Positions 11,298-22,306 are shown, numbered from the stretch's first letter. The stretch: 64,000 nt of DNA from Rhyacophila brunnea (GCA_022495005.1 JAGYXB010001010.1:1240001-1304000), one strand, 5' to 3'. Notes: generated by a model from the letters alone, not told the origin. A program made the numbers and translations.

Positions 11298-11533
11298 GAC
11301 CCACAATGTCCGCGCAGCTTAAGCCTCGGCGTTTTGCGTCATGGGTCCCAGGTTCGAATCCTGGGTCTGACATGTACACATGTTGATTTTAAATTTGTGT
11401 ATGAGTCAGGGTATGGACCTTATAGGTTGAACAAGTGGCTGACATCCATTTCTTGTAAAAACAAAATCTGTTAGAACAAACCTCCACTATGTGGAGGCCC
11501 ATATGATATTATTAGGATCGGACATGGTCGGCG
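11298..11533 (+). mobile_element. tRNA-derived SINE, full length
   Basis: Bounded by a perfect 9-bp duplication ataatatct (11289-11297 and 11534-11542). The head contains the B box GGTTCGAATCC and an A-box-like GTCCGCGCAGCTTAAG. The body contains GTATGGACC, ATAGGTTGAACAAGTGGCTG and ACATCCATTTCT. The 3' part contains the inverted CCTCCACT/GTGGAGG motif and ends ATTAGGATCGGACATGGTC. It is about 236 bases. Mobilisation by a LINE is inferred from the variable-length duplications across the family. Confidence 0.85.
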
Positions 11534-11559
11534 ATAATATCTACACGTTTTTCCTTCGA

Positions 11560-11632
11560 TGCAGTAGCAATATGGTGCTAGTCTTTGAAGCAATGGGTTC
11601 AGGTTCGAATTCCGTTACATGAAGTTTTGTTC
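11560..11632 (+). repeat. tRNA-like sequence
   Basis: A tRNA-like stretch with a good B box (GGTTCGAATTCC) and an A-box-like GTAGCAATATGGTGCTAG. The T-stem is imperfect, so it is not a credible functional tRNA gene. It may be the head of another SINE. Confidence 0.4.
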
Positions 11633-11739
11633 ACTATATTAAGGTTTTAAGAATATTAATTCTTTATTATAGAAATAATATAATTTTGAAAAAATTCAGA
11701 AACATACTAGAAAAAAAAAAAAAACTAAAAAACAAAAGT

Positions 11740-11830
11740 TGGACTGAGTGGGACTCAAACTTACGTCTTTCACTTTCAGGATGTGTGCTTTGGTCTCTAA
11801 CCTATCGATCTGTCTATGATTCATGTGAAT
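11740..11830 (-). repeat. tRNA-like sequence, minus strand
   Basis: Read on the minus strand, it has a B-box-like GTTTGAGTCCC and an A-box-like GATAGGTTAGAG. The stems do not close into a clean cloverleaf. Probably a tRNA-derived repeat head. Confidence 0.35.
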
Positions 11831-11832
11831 TA

Positions 11833-12135
11833 TATCTCATATTTAAGTATAGACTGAGGCAAATTAAATTCCGCTAATCAGGAGGCAATCTGCATTGTGA
11901 TCAATTGAGGTAAATGACATTACTAACTTAATTGTAACAGACGTCTAGGCGCTAGCCACGTATTTATTATTGACGCTCTTGTACTTATGAATAATGAAAT
12001 TATATATTAAATTCAGAGCAAGAAGGTAATGTGTCCACTCTGTAAAATCCCATATACTCCGCTTTGATGCGAAGTGGCTGTTATTTAACCGTATTACTTC
12101 AAACATTAATTAATGAAAAGTTAAGATGTATTTAG
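11833..12135. other. Spacer before the LINE insertion
   Basis: No supported feature; it ends at the target-site duplication of the LINE at 12148. Confidence 0.4.
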
Positions 12136-12489
12136 AATACTTCCATTCAGTCGGAAGCCAACAGCGGTGGAGTGAGGTTGTACAACTTCGCTTGCGTATT
12201 CGGGACGCTATTCGCCTGGTTACTCGCGAACGGTTATAAATACGGGATACAACAAAAATAATATTGTTTGTAAATGAATTTGACAATAAACTCAACATGT
12301 GTGGTCCCATGTGATTTTGACAATCAGTGCCAGTGCTTGAGAAAAAGTGAAAAATATTTATTGTTGCACGGATAGTGCACTTTGTGCGGGGAGTGCGTCA
12401 AACGCTGTGAAGCGAGGGGTTGTCCACACTGTTTTTTGTTCACACTGTTGCGCGAATTCCAAGACCGCGTGAACGGCAAAAGCAATAAA

Positions 12490-13694
12490 ATGGAAAACAC
12501 CACGATGGAAGTGAATGAAACCAAAAAAACGAAGAAGAAAAGAAACGATGATGAAGAGGAAGTGGTTGGAGAAAAAGAAGAAGAATGGCAGACGGTGACC
12601 TCTGGAAAAAACCCAGAAGAGACTCTGGGGTCACTCCAAAGGGAAACCAAAACATCGTCATGATAGCGACGGGAAGTAAAATTCCATTAAAATTGAAAAT
12701 AGCGCAGATGCTGCATAAGGCAGGAGTAAAAGTACAGAAAATTTACAAAAAAAATTTAAAGACGTACATCCAAGTAGAAGACGAAAAAGAAGCAGATAAA
12801 GTGAAACAAGCTGGAGAACTCAAAGATCTCGGTTTTGTGACCAAAGAGAATGACTCCTGCTCTTATGGAGTAATAAGAAAAGTCGATATTGATATGGACC
12901 TCCAAGAACTGCAAATGGAAATCAAAAGTGATGCAAAAGTAATCAACCTTAAGAGGTTGACAAGAAAAGGTGATACAGGAGAGCTGACAAAGACCTCGTC
13001 AGTCAGTATTAAATTTGGGGAGAAAATATTGCCGAGAACAATTTACATATATGGAGTCTCTTTTGCTGTAGAACCGTATGTATTCAGGGTTATGCAATGC
13101 TACAAATGCTGGCGATATGGGCATATCGCGAACAATTGCGGACGTACAGTAGAAACGTGCCCTAAGTGTGGTGAAAACCACAAAACCTGCGAAAAAAATG
13201 AGGAAATTACGTGCATCAATTGCAAAGGTAACCACGCGGCAAACAGCCAAAAATGCCCAAAGTGGCAAGAGGAAAAGAATTGCAAAGAAGCAATGAAAAA
13301 AATGAACATACCTTTCAAGGAAGCAAAAAAAAATATGTTAAATAATAGCTATGCTGACATATTAAAACAAAAAAAAATCGTAGGAAGAGATGAAAGCGAA
13401 ACAATTCAAAAAACTAAGGAAAACAAAAAGAAAGAAGAAGCGGTGGTAGAAGCTTCAGGCTCAACAATACTATCTACAGGTAGTAGCGTAAAGCCTACAA
13501 AAAATAAGAAAAATTCAAAGGGGAAGACAGAGGTTAACGCGATGGGAGAAATTATGAAAGTCTTGCTGAAAGGGGGAGACTGGCAGCAGATCATTAAACA
13601 ACTAATAATTAAAGCAGTGGACTGGGTATGCAAACAATTCAAAGAAGGACACTTAAAGGAAATTCTAGGGGAGGTTCTGGAGCAAAATGGATAA
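12490..13694 (+). pseudogene. LINE ORF1, gag-like nucleic-acid-binding protein, frameshifted
   Basis: The main open frame runs from 12585 to 13694 (369 codons). The central part has the gag-like fold typical of I/Jockey-group ORF1, including SYGVIRKVDIDMD and FAVEPYVFRVMQC. Three zinc knuckles follow at about residues 172-224: C-x2-C-x4-H-x4-C, then C-x2-C-x3-H-x2-C, then C-x2-C-x3-H-x6-C. The likely true start is the ATG at 12490 in a different frame (METT-like acidic/lysine-rich N-terminus ending ...EEEWQTV). That frame closes at 12663, so a small indel between about 12590 and 12660 splits the gene. ORF1 packages element RNA in ribonucleoprotein particles. Its stop overlaps the ORF2 start by 8 bases, a normal arrangement for this group. 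Confidence 0.85.
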
Positions 13695-14001
13695 TAAAAA
13701 ACAAATTAGGATTTTACAATGGAATGCCAGAAGTATGAAGCAAAAAAAGGATGATATAGAACTCTACTTAATAAGACAAAAAATTTCAATAGCATTAATC
13801 TCAGAGACTTGGCTGAGGTCTGAATTAGACTATCTGAAATTCAATGATTACACGATGTATCGAAAATACAGAAGGGATGGATACGGAGGAGAGCGATTCT
13901 GGTGCATAAAACACTGGCGTCTAAAGAAGAAAGAAAGAAAGACGGAAGAGCTAGACAAAATAATTATAAAGCCATTTAACAGAATAGGAGTGAGGACCTG
14001 A
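13687..14001 (+). pseudogene. LINE ORF2, N-terminal endonuclease fragment
   Basis: Starts at ATG 13687, overlapping the ORF1 stop. It encodes the beginning of an APE-type endonuclease: ILQWNARSM with the catalytic-type Asn at residue 13, and ALISETWL with the catalytic-type Glu at residue 40. After residue 68 (DGYGG) the frame is lost; another frame continues with AILVHKTLAS before the deletion junction near 13940. The junction lies close to AAGACGGAAGAGCT, a string also present in the 3' coding end of the related copy (about 15942-15955), so microhomology may have guided the deletion. In an intact element this enzyme nicks target DNA to prime reverse transcription. Confidence 0.85.
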
Positions 14002-14101
14002 TCGAAGGATCCCCTTCTAGAAGAGAAGAGGCGATATGACAGCGAGTCGCAGTCAAAGCCTCGGTAAAATCACAAAAAAAAAAAAAAAAAATACTTCCAT
14101 T

Positions 14102-15469
14102 AAATCTGCAATTTAGAGATAATGGCAAGACTCAAAAGTTACCTAAACATAATTTAATTGATTAAAACGACCATAGTTTTTAAGTAAAAATACAATATAA
14201 TAATATGTTATAAACTATAAGACATAAGAAAATGGCTACCTACCTAATTATATAAAATCCTATTATTAGAAAGAAAGCCAACAGATATAGAGTTGTAATA
14301 TCAATCAATGAAAGCAAGTCAGTCAATGATTGAATGAAATGTCCAGACCATCCTGTTCGTAGCCGGCCTATAATTCGATTTGGGATTAATTGAATATCCT
14401 GCAGAGCTCCGGTCCACTATTGGATTCGCTTGGGAGTAAGGGATCAGACTGATCGTGATGCAGCCTATAATATTATTGTATTATCGAAGCCTATCGCAGA
14501 GATATAGAAGGCAACGCCGGCTAGCCTACAGTTATCGATTTATGTTATTTCCGCTGTCAGAGATGGGCAGTGGTCCGTCCTAGATTGGAGAGTCTGTTTA
14601 CTTTGTAAGTTCAATAAATATTAAATACGTCATTAAAAAAATGTTTTAATTGTCAATTCTCGACAGCTGTGATTGGTTAATATCGAAATCGATTTGGTGC
14701 GGCTCCAGACATTCGAAAAAAATCAGTATCGTAAAATGTTACTATGAACGCATATATCTATTTGGATTCAATATTCAACATCTATTATCTGAATGCTAGT
14801 AAATTGCATTTACAATAAATCCAAACTGAAGTGACGTTTTGTAGAGAATTTTTTTAATCATTCAACATATTAATTTAATATTATATACACTATAAAAACC
14901 GATTTGTGAAATATGTTAATTTTCTTGTATACCTACATATTATATTTAGGTACATTAGCATAATTTGTAAGCGACTTTCTACTTAGGTACACACATGGTG
15001 GTTGCCGGACAGGTGGCAAATCAAAATTGCGGCCCCTGAAATATTTAGAAAATATACCCACAATAAATCATTATTTTTTTACCCATCAAAACAATATTTA
15101 TATATTTTTTTTACTATTAATTAGACCAATTCATTATATTAACGCTCAGTGTCTTACACTCTTGACCATATTATATTTTGCAGAAACATTATATACCTAT
15201 TATAATAGGACACTGAACCGTTCTATTGAGACTTGGAGAGAATACTTTTCACTATAATATTTTCATACAACTGTGATTCATGTCATTAGTCATAGATCAG
15301 AGATTTTGAATTCATAAAAAAATATAGCTATCATGTTAAAATATATTTTGCGTTACTTTGCCGCGTTGATTTGCCACTTTTCAGTAGAATGCAACAAACC
15401 TGGGTACCTACTTCCAAAATTTCAGCATTAGATTCAGTTTATGTAATTAATTTTGTAAAGTTATTTTTT
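14102..15469. other. Spacer with a GC-richer unassigned block
   Basis: The stretch 14330-14640 is richer in GC than its neighbours, ends with an AATAAA signal near 14612 and an A run (about 14634), and has no open frame. It could be an LTR or a retrocopied transcript end, but I find no duplication. The remainder is AT-rich and featureless; a 76-codon frame at 15027-15257 looks random. Confidence 0.3.
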
Positions 15470-15485
15470 AATCATAACTAATATT

Positions 15486-16077
15486 GGGCAATGAAAGGGC
15501 GGATGATCTGGCAAAGGAAGCTGGCCATTCAGGCGTGCCATATCAGTGAATATCAGAAAAGCTGGACTGGAATGAGGCTATAAAGAAAATGTGCCAAAGT
15601 ATATGGATAGATTTTCACGATAAGGCATCATTAGAGAAGGGGAAATAGAGTAAGTCTATTCTACCATCACCACGGTTGGTGCCCTGGTTTGTAGAGTCTC
15701 CTTTGACGAGAGACGAGCTTAAGTTAATACTGAGGCTAAGAACAGGGCACACAATGGGCAAAAGATTTGATGTCCTTATGGGAAGAAGCGAATCGCAGCT
15801 TTGCGATGAATGTGATGTTTTATATGACATTGTACATATAGCACTACAAAGCCCTAAAATATGAACTTCACAGAGTACAGCTACGAATTGCGGATATCTA
15901 TGAGAATGTCGACGAATTGAAAGGTGCCCTGGTGGTGGGTAAGACGGAAGAGCTTCGCAAAATTGTAAAGTTCTTTAACAGAATAGGAGCGAGGACCTGA
16001 TCGTCGGATCTCCTTCTAGAAGAGAAGAGGCGATATGACAGCGAGTCGCAGTTAAAGCCTCGGTAAAATCACAAAAA
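15486..16077 (+). mobile_element. 5'-truncated I-like LINE copy (RNase H end and 3' UTR)
   Basis: Flanked by imperfect 16-bp duplications (15470-15485 and 16078-16093, 14 of 16 identical). It begins in the C-terminal RNase H-like motif (GNERADDLAKEAG) and continues through LVPWFVESPLTRDELKLILR, then LRTGHTMGKRF and a cysteine-containing SQLCDECD tail, with in-frame stops and at least one shift. The last about 120 bases, with the A tail, match the end of the LINE at 12148-14089. This fragment therefore shows that the family carries an RNase H domain, which fits I-group rather than Jockey-clade elements. Confidence 0.85.
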
Positions 16078-16093
16078 AATCATTAATAATATT

Positions 16094-16680
16094 AGTTGTT
16101 ATGGAATGTATTATCTGTATATTTTGCCGCCCCATGTATTCTGCCGCTCGGGTACTCGCGTCATTGAGTATAAATTCTAATTATCATAATAAAATGTAAT
16201 GTTAATCTTTTCTGTATAGTATTATTTTGAGCACGCCCCTTCATTCCAGTCAGACTGTTTGGATGAGAAGTATTGACTCGTAGGTAAGTAGGTACGAGTG
16301 CAGATTTGCACGTGGAGTTATGTATTTGCGTTGTATATACTGTGCAAGGGTAGGTGCACAAATAATGCACTTGGGCTGGAAAGGATATTTGCACAGCGCT
16401 AGAGGATTAAAATATTCATTTAAAAATGTGCATAAAGCGGCGGATTAAGCAAACTTTATATTAGTACTGCCATAGATTTAATATAACAGTACCGAACATA
16501 AATCTCAATTCAAATACTCAGTTAGATTAAAATTGTCATTTAAAATTTAAGAATTTCATTTCCAAATGGGCTTAGTTCAAATTGATAAATTTTTATCGTG
16601 TAATGGAAACTAATAGGAATGGAATAATCTTTAAAATGAACCAAAATACGTTTAAAATTAATTCCGTTGTGATAATAATT
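16094..16680. other. AT-rich spacer
   Basis: No supported feature. Confidence 0.4.
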
Positions 16681-16682
16681 AA

Positions 16683-17022
16683 TTTATTTATAATTAACTA
16701 TTTCTTTTATTCAACGAATAATTCAGAAGATTTTAAGAATGTACCATTCTAATTATTAAACATTCTTAATTATTAGCAATTAGTACGTCGCCTTGTAGCA
16801 TGGAGGTAATGCAACGGACGGGGCGTAAACCCAGGAGATGCAGGGTTCGATTCCTTCGGGGTGGCTTACTTTTTTCAAAAAGATTTTTTCTATTGATTAT
16901 AATATATTTTCTCAGAAAGTGTTTTTAAAAATTATGTAGGTATGTTCAATAATTAGAATGGCACATTCTTAAAATCTCGTGAATTATTCGTTGAATAAAA
17001 GAAATAGTTAATTATAAATAAT
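16683..17022. mobile_element. tRNA-like foldback element, copy C (most complete)
   Basis: Inverted arms of about 90 bases: the left arm (16683-16775) contains TAACTATTTCTTTTATTCAA, and the right arm (about 16930-17022) is its inverse. Between them, on the plus strand, is a tRNA-like core at about 16787-16866 with the A-box-like TAGCATGGAGG and B box GGTTCGATTCC. The anticodon-like loop is GCGTAAA between GGG and CCC, which would read GTA. After the core come TTTTTTCTATTG and CTCAGAAAGTGTTTTTAAAA. No protein is encoded. This copy defines the outer arms of the family. Confidence 0.75.
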
Positions 17023-17044
17023 TAACAAATTCAAGTAAGTTACA

Positions 17045-17395
17045 TCATAAAAAAATATTGGAGAAATCTACGACGTCGGTTAGTAATTAAAGTAATTGGT
17101 ATCTACTTTGATTAAATAAACAAAAACCGATTGCCAAAGTAGCTTGATTTAGAAGAACGCTGATGAGTGGGTATTAAAAAGGCCAATAGTTAAAGTTTGT
17201 GGCAGTTAGTACGTCGCCTTGTAGCATAGAGGTAATGCAACGGACGGGGCGTAAACCCAGGATATGCAGGGTTCGATTCCCTGTCGGGGTGGCTCACTTT
17301 TTCCAAAAAGTTTTTTTCTATTGGTTATAATAATAGATTTTCTCAGAAAGTGTTTTCAAAATTATGTATGTTCAATTAATATATCTTTAATGTTA
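17045..17395 (+). mobile_element. tRNA-like foldback element, copy D (partial)
   Basis: This begins with the family's central block (CTACGACGTCGGTTAGTAAT, 17070-17089). The tRNA-like core at about 17205-17290 is nearly identical to that of copy C but with a perfect T-arm (CAGGG/CCCTG around TTCGATT). It continues into the inner part of the right arm (GTTTTCAAAATTATGTATG). The outer left arm is absent. C and D are only about 180 bases apart, so part of this may be a tandem duplication. Confidence 0.65.
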
Positions 17396-17449
17396 TTTTA
17401 TATTCTGTACGTTTAAATGCATATGTTTAACAAAATTGTAAAAAACTCA

Positions 17450-17960
17450 TCATCATTTTTTGATACTACAATGCCCGACGAGTCTTGGCTCGATATTCTC
17501 TACTTGCTTTGACTAAGCATTCTTATATTTTTTTGTGGCGCAGTCCAGCCATATCAGTTTCGACGATGCAAGTCTTTTCTTACACTCGTTGCGTACATAG
17601 GCCACCTTGCCGGTAACTCCTCCGGCATTATATGCATATGGCTAACCTACCGCACCCCAATAAAGTATTTAAATCATTCTCCTCATTATACCTTGACCTC
17701 CAAATGCCATCTTCTTGAAGAATCTTGGCTCAAAGATTCTTTCCAAGATTTTATACTCTACTGTTTTCGAAAGATATTCATATTTCTCTCATTCTACGCT
17801 GAGTGGCTAGTATTATGATTCATACGTTAATACTGGATTCAGGAAAGTGTTATAAAGGGTTGTTTTAGTTTTCTATTCGAGTGTCTTATTTTTCAGAAGC
17901 ATTTTGATACCAAAATATCATCTGTTGGCGAGGTTAATCCGGCGATCGATTTACTTCATA
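17450..17960 (-). mobile_element. Probable degenerate LINE remnant
   Basis: Starts with a TCATCATCA run on the plus strand, as expected for the 3' end of a minus-strand LINE. It is unusually CT-rich and GC-richer than its surroundings, with text such as GAGTCTTGGCTCGATATTCTC resembling the tail regions of insect LINEs. There is no open frame. The assignment rests on general resemblance only. Confidence 0.35.
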
Positions 17961-19490
17961 TGGTGGATTATTTGTTTTTGTGACAAAGGACCTAAGATAA
18001 GTCTGTGATTATAATTTTTCACGCACTATGGAGAACGATTTATTGTAAAACATTGCAAGACATCATAAAAATACTTCATTCAAAATTACAATATCACACG
18101 GTAGATTTTGCAATATCCCTCTTCAATTATTTATTATGGTTACATGTAAATGGTACGTATGCTCTTCACCGTAAGGTATTGTATCGGAAATATATGGCCG
18201 TAGAGCATTAGGATGATACGTTGTTCGTTAAGAATTTTACCGTGCAGTAAGTTGTAGGTATGTATGTTACAACACAACTTATACCCGACGCTTGTATGCA
18301 TACAGTAATATACCAATATTATTGGATTGAATGAGAAAATTAATTTGATATTGATTGTTATCAACTATCTGGTAAAAATGCTGTCAGTATCTTACCAAAT
18401 ATCTGACAATCATACTTAACTACTTCCTAACCTACTTATGAATTATTCAGAATTCAATATAACGATATGATTGTATGTCTAATTTACTTATATATCTTTT
18501 TCCCTATGTATTCCGGTGGTTTTTATTATTTACGTATTTTTAAGTGTTTTCTTTAGGCATGAATCTGATCTTAATGCTATACGGCCATCTGTTATGATAA
18601 TGTAGCTCATGAATTTGAATTTGATTTGAGCTTGAATTATTTGAGTTCTTTGAAAATTTGATTGGTAGACGGCGAACCGTACCTATACGTACACTTTTCC
18701 GGACACGATTTATATCAACTTTATTAAAAATAATTATAATATGTTCTATTCTAATGGTATATTTGTGATTTTTTAAATTTAAATAAAAACGGAATAAGTT
18801 ATACCGATTTCCTCGGTTAAAGAAAATAATTTCCCCAAATTTTATACCTCTTTGTCAAAAAATGAAAAAAATACTTGAACTACTTGAAAACACTATTAAA
18901 ATAATATTATCGTGATTCATTGTTACATTGAGAAAAAATGTTATATTTATTTCGAAACAAATTATTAACAATGACGAATTGTAATATAATAATATTGCTA
19001 ATGGCTGACAGGTTCAAGATGTATTTCGCAAAATAAAATCGTCGGGTCTTTCGGGTGACTGAAAGGAAATAGGGTTGGTTTTTGGGGATGATGAAAATAC
19101 TTATTGTTGTGTAAGGAGGCAAGATACCACTTAACAACCCTTGTAACCACTAGAACCCTAAATCACTTTGAACGATGTTTAAAGTTTGACAGAACTCTAC
19201 TTAATAGGGTACAATCGATCTGCTAAGTATGTATATCATATTATCATGTTGTACCTAACTTCTTGGAAGTAGAATTTCTAGCCTGAGAGGAAATTAAATA
19301 CCTAGTCTATATATTATAATATTAGGTCACACCCATTAATGCGTATTATTTTATATTTAGCAAATGATGTTTTATTTTTTGACGAAGCAACGGTTCAATG
19401 TCAGGTTATCCTTGTATACTTAATGTAATAGCCCTTTATATTAGACAGGTCAATCATCGTTATTCATCGAAATATAGGTATTTGGATCTT
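17961..19490. other. AT-rich spacer
   Basis: No supported feature; the small open frames here have AT-driven composition. Confidence 0.4.
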
Positions 19491-19494
19491 GAAT

Positions 19495-19940
19495 GAAATT
19501 TTGGTCATGTCATATTATGAACATCTTGAATTTATAATTTGTAATGTTCACTATCATGGCCCCCATGAGGGGCGGGGGGGGGGCTCTAGCCTGGGATATA
19601 ATGAGATAAACACACATCACAAATTTTCACTAATAGTAAAGTCGTAGTTTCCCTTCGCGAGTAGTGGTTTTGTGATGCATTTTTTTTTATTGTGTCGATA
19701 CTCGATAACTCATTAATTTAAGTGCATGTAAGTATTCATAAATACAAAAAACCGCCAAAATACACTGAATACCCTTAGTTTAACCTCGAAAACCTTTTGG
19801 AAAACGCTGATGTAGAGTGCCACACTGCCTTTAACTTTAGTGATAGGTAGGGGTTCGCCAACGATCCTAGTTTGGGTGCCTGCTTCAGGACGAGGGGGCC
19901 ATGTTCACTATACGTACAAATAAATAAATTTGAATATCTA
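19495..19940 (+). mobile_element. LINE 3' UTR tail, split by a MITE
   Basis: The bases 19505-19554 (ATTATGAACATCTTG, TTTATAATTTGTAATGTTCA) match the 3' UTR of the Jockey/CR1-like LINE seen at 50587-50640 and 59265-59310. They continue after the insertion at 19912 with AAATAAATAAATTTGAAT. No coding part remains. Confidence 0.7.
19555..19902. mobile_element. G-rich-ended MITE, copy 2
   Basis: Inserted in a LINE 3' UTR. The duplicated flank is gttcactat (19546-19554 and 19903-19911), or atgttcactat if the terminal ATG is counted with it. The ends are ATGGCCCCC and GGGGGCCAT. The interior matches the copy at 7855-8226. It contains no coding frame and has the size and structure of a non-autonomous DNA transposon. 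Confidence 0.7.
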
Positions 19941-21596
19941 GTAATCATTATTACTTTGCTGTTTTTATAATCAGAATTTCTTATTAAAAAAGAACAGTAA
20001 AAAAACAAAATAACTTAATCGTAAAAATTTGTTACGGATTATAAAGAAAACGGCTTATCGTCTTAAAATGATTTTCACGTGAGTTCTATACAATTTGGAA
20101 CCGCAAATTAAACAAAATGAAGTTATTAAAATATTTTGAATTGGTTTTGAAATTTGGTACTATGCGATTTTTATGGCTCTGTTAATTAGTTGTCGGCACA
20201 ATAAAGAACGGCTATTATAATAATAGGCATATAAACAATATTATTTGCCATCCAATCATCATACACGGAAAACATAGTTTCCAGTTCACGTGAGCAGCGA
20301 ATAATAATAATTGATATGTGGTATGATAAAATACCTCTGACCTCGGCATACAAAACAGTTTAAATAAAAATAATTGATTACACCACTAAATCATAATATT
20401 AATTTACGTTTTATTGGCGGGTGTTGACATTTCAGCGTGGTGAATAGATTTAGTGCGTCACGATTTTTACTATCAGGCATATCCGATCAAAATACTTTAT
20501 AATATTTGTATTCATTTGTATGAAGTAGGATTAAAAGTAGGTCGATTTTTGGGCCCCGCATCATTTAAAGTACAGCTTTATGGCTATTCCGGGCAATGGG
20601 GAGTGTCAATTTTTTCCTATTTAACACAATCACTGCTAACCTTTTAATTACCACATTTAAATAACACGTTGATTATATCTAATGGCCAACGACTCCAAAC
20701 GCGCCAGTCACGGTGTTAGCACTAAATGAGTTAAATATTACATGCTAATTGCATCTAATGACCGTTCAATGGGGACACTGCAGCCGTGTCGTCCGCATAA
20801 TATTATTGACAATAAATAAATAATCGATTTTTTATTAAACGTACATATTAGTTTATGTTAGAATTAGCGGATGGCAATATAATCATATTATTATACAAAT
20901 TTATTATTTATATAAATATATAGAAGATACCCATTAATATAGACGCAAATCAATAAAGTATGGATTTTTATTAATAATATGAGTTTGTGTTAGTATTGAC
21001 AAATAGGCAATACACATTTTTTTTAAAATATAAAAGTATAAAATACATTGGATTCAGGTATATTGAAAAATAATAATAAAAAATAATCAAGTATATTTTC
21101 GTTTACATTAAAACATTTAAAATATAAAAATTACTATTAGTAATTATAATATATGTGTTCAATAATTCAAAACAAAATAAAATGTTTAACTCCAATCGCG
21201 TGTGTTAGCAACAATCATTTGTTCTCCGTTTTTGACTCATTTACTCTTTTTTGGATATTATTTGTGTCTGTTTGTTTAAGTGTCAACTGATTTTCTCCTA
21301 ACCATGGTTATGTACAGGGTGTAGTTTAGACAATATAATATATTTGTTATTAGTATTTTTCCGACTTATGTATAGTGTAAATGAGAATTCTTTTTTTTCT
21401 ACCGAGTAGTAAATTACGTGTCCTCAAAACTATCTAAGAAATCGCAAACACCAGTTGTCGGTTTTCACAGTGTGTAAAACTAACTGTCGCCAAAGTTTTG
21501 TGGGGATATTGCTAGGATAGGGAAATATTTTCCCCCATTTATGGAGATACATATTATATACTCTAAGAATAATAAATATTTTGTAACTTTCTTATT
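19941..21596. other. AT-rich spacer
   Basis: No supported gene. The stretch 20440-20800 is slightly GC-richer and contains a 64-codon frame (20453-20647) that I do not recognise and that uses no ATG-linked context worth calling. Confidence 0.35.
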
Positions 21597-22067
21597 TTTT
21601 ACAACGTTTTTATTAGCTCGTATTCCTATTTGTCCGGTGGTTGTTTATCCAGTACAAATCTTGCAATCAATTTTTAACTAGCTTTCCGACTAGCTAGATA
21701 TTTGAAACTTTTAGAATATAATATCTGAACACGATGCCAATGCATTTTTTTAATACTTTTAGCCATCTTTAAGTAGAATTGAATTCATTTTCAGTTAATT
21801 CTGTTTTGTATGAAAAGTTATTTCGGAAGAAATCCGTAATCCAATCCACTATTATTGGTTGCTAAGTGGGTGGTCCTAGCAACTAAATTATTACTATATA
21901 CGTGCGTTACTATGGAAATCAAAATGAAATTTCAGTATTCTATTTGTTTGTTTTTTATTTAAGTACTTCAAATCAAGTACAAGTTTGAGCATATTGAACA
22001 TAATAATTTAACAGAAAATTTAAAAACGTTGTATATAAAAAGTTCTTTTTATCTTGTAATTATTATA
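21597..22067 (+). repeat. Dispersed direct repeat, copy 1
   Basis: About 470 bases closely matching 60003-60479 in the same orientation, with scattered substitutions and a few small indels. Shared landmarks are TTTGTCCGGTGGTTG, CCAGTACAAATCTTGCAATC, CTATTATTGGTTGCTAAG and ATACGTGCGTTACTATGGAA. There is no coding capacity and no inverted or LTR-like ends that I can see. Probably an interspersed transposon of unknown class, since it lies 38 kb from its partner. Confidence 0.7.
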
Positions 22068-22306
22068 ATATAGGTAGTAGGTGCACGTTTGGTTTTATTT
22101 TGGTATCAAGTTTGTGTATCATTTTTACTTTAGTGAATAATTGGAAAACTGTACAGATATTTTTCGGATGTACGTACCAAATTATACCGTTTAAAGAAGG
22201 ATTATGAAATAAAATGTCTCAAAGAGTTGTTGTTACATGCCGGCAATAACATGTCAATTAATTAATCTACCTGTCATAGTCTAATCACACATTGAAGCCT
22301 CTAACC

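Larger units (their letters stand above)
12148..14089 (+). mobile_element. I-like LINE with intact ends and a large internal deletion
   Basis: Flanked by a perfect 12-bp target duplication aatacttccatt (12136-12147 and 14090-14101). The order is a 5' UTR of about 340 bases, ORF1 (gag-like, three zinc knuckles), the start of ORF2 (endonuclease N-terminus), then directly the last about 120 bases of the element and a poly(A) run. The 3' end from about 13950 (AACAGAATAGGAGTGAGGAC to AAAGCCTCGGTAAAATCAC) matches the separate copy at 15486-16077. Reverse transcriptase and RNase H are absent. Most truncated LINEs lose the 5' end; this one keeps both, so it was deleted either before or during reverse transcription. 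The perfect duplication suggests a fairly recent insertion. Confidence 0.9.

Noticed and set aside
12324..12650. 108-codon and other minus-strand ORFs across the LINE ORF1
   Set aside because: S/F-rich frames opposite the lysine/glutamate-rich ORF1; composition is a mirror effect.
14330..14640. Solo LTR
   Set aside because: AATAAA and an A run are present, but no TG...CA ends with a flanking duplication could be found.
16787..17290. Functional tRNA genes
   Set aside because: A and B boxes are good but the anticodon stems are short and acceptor stems do not pair well; the sequences occur inside repeated elements, so I treat them as tRNA-like cores.
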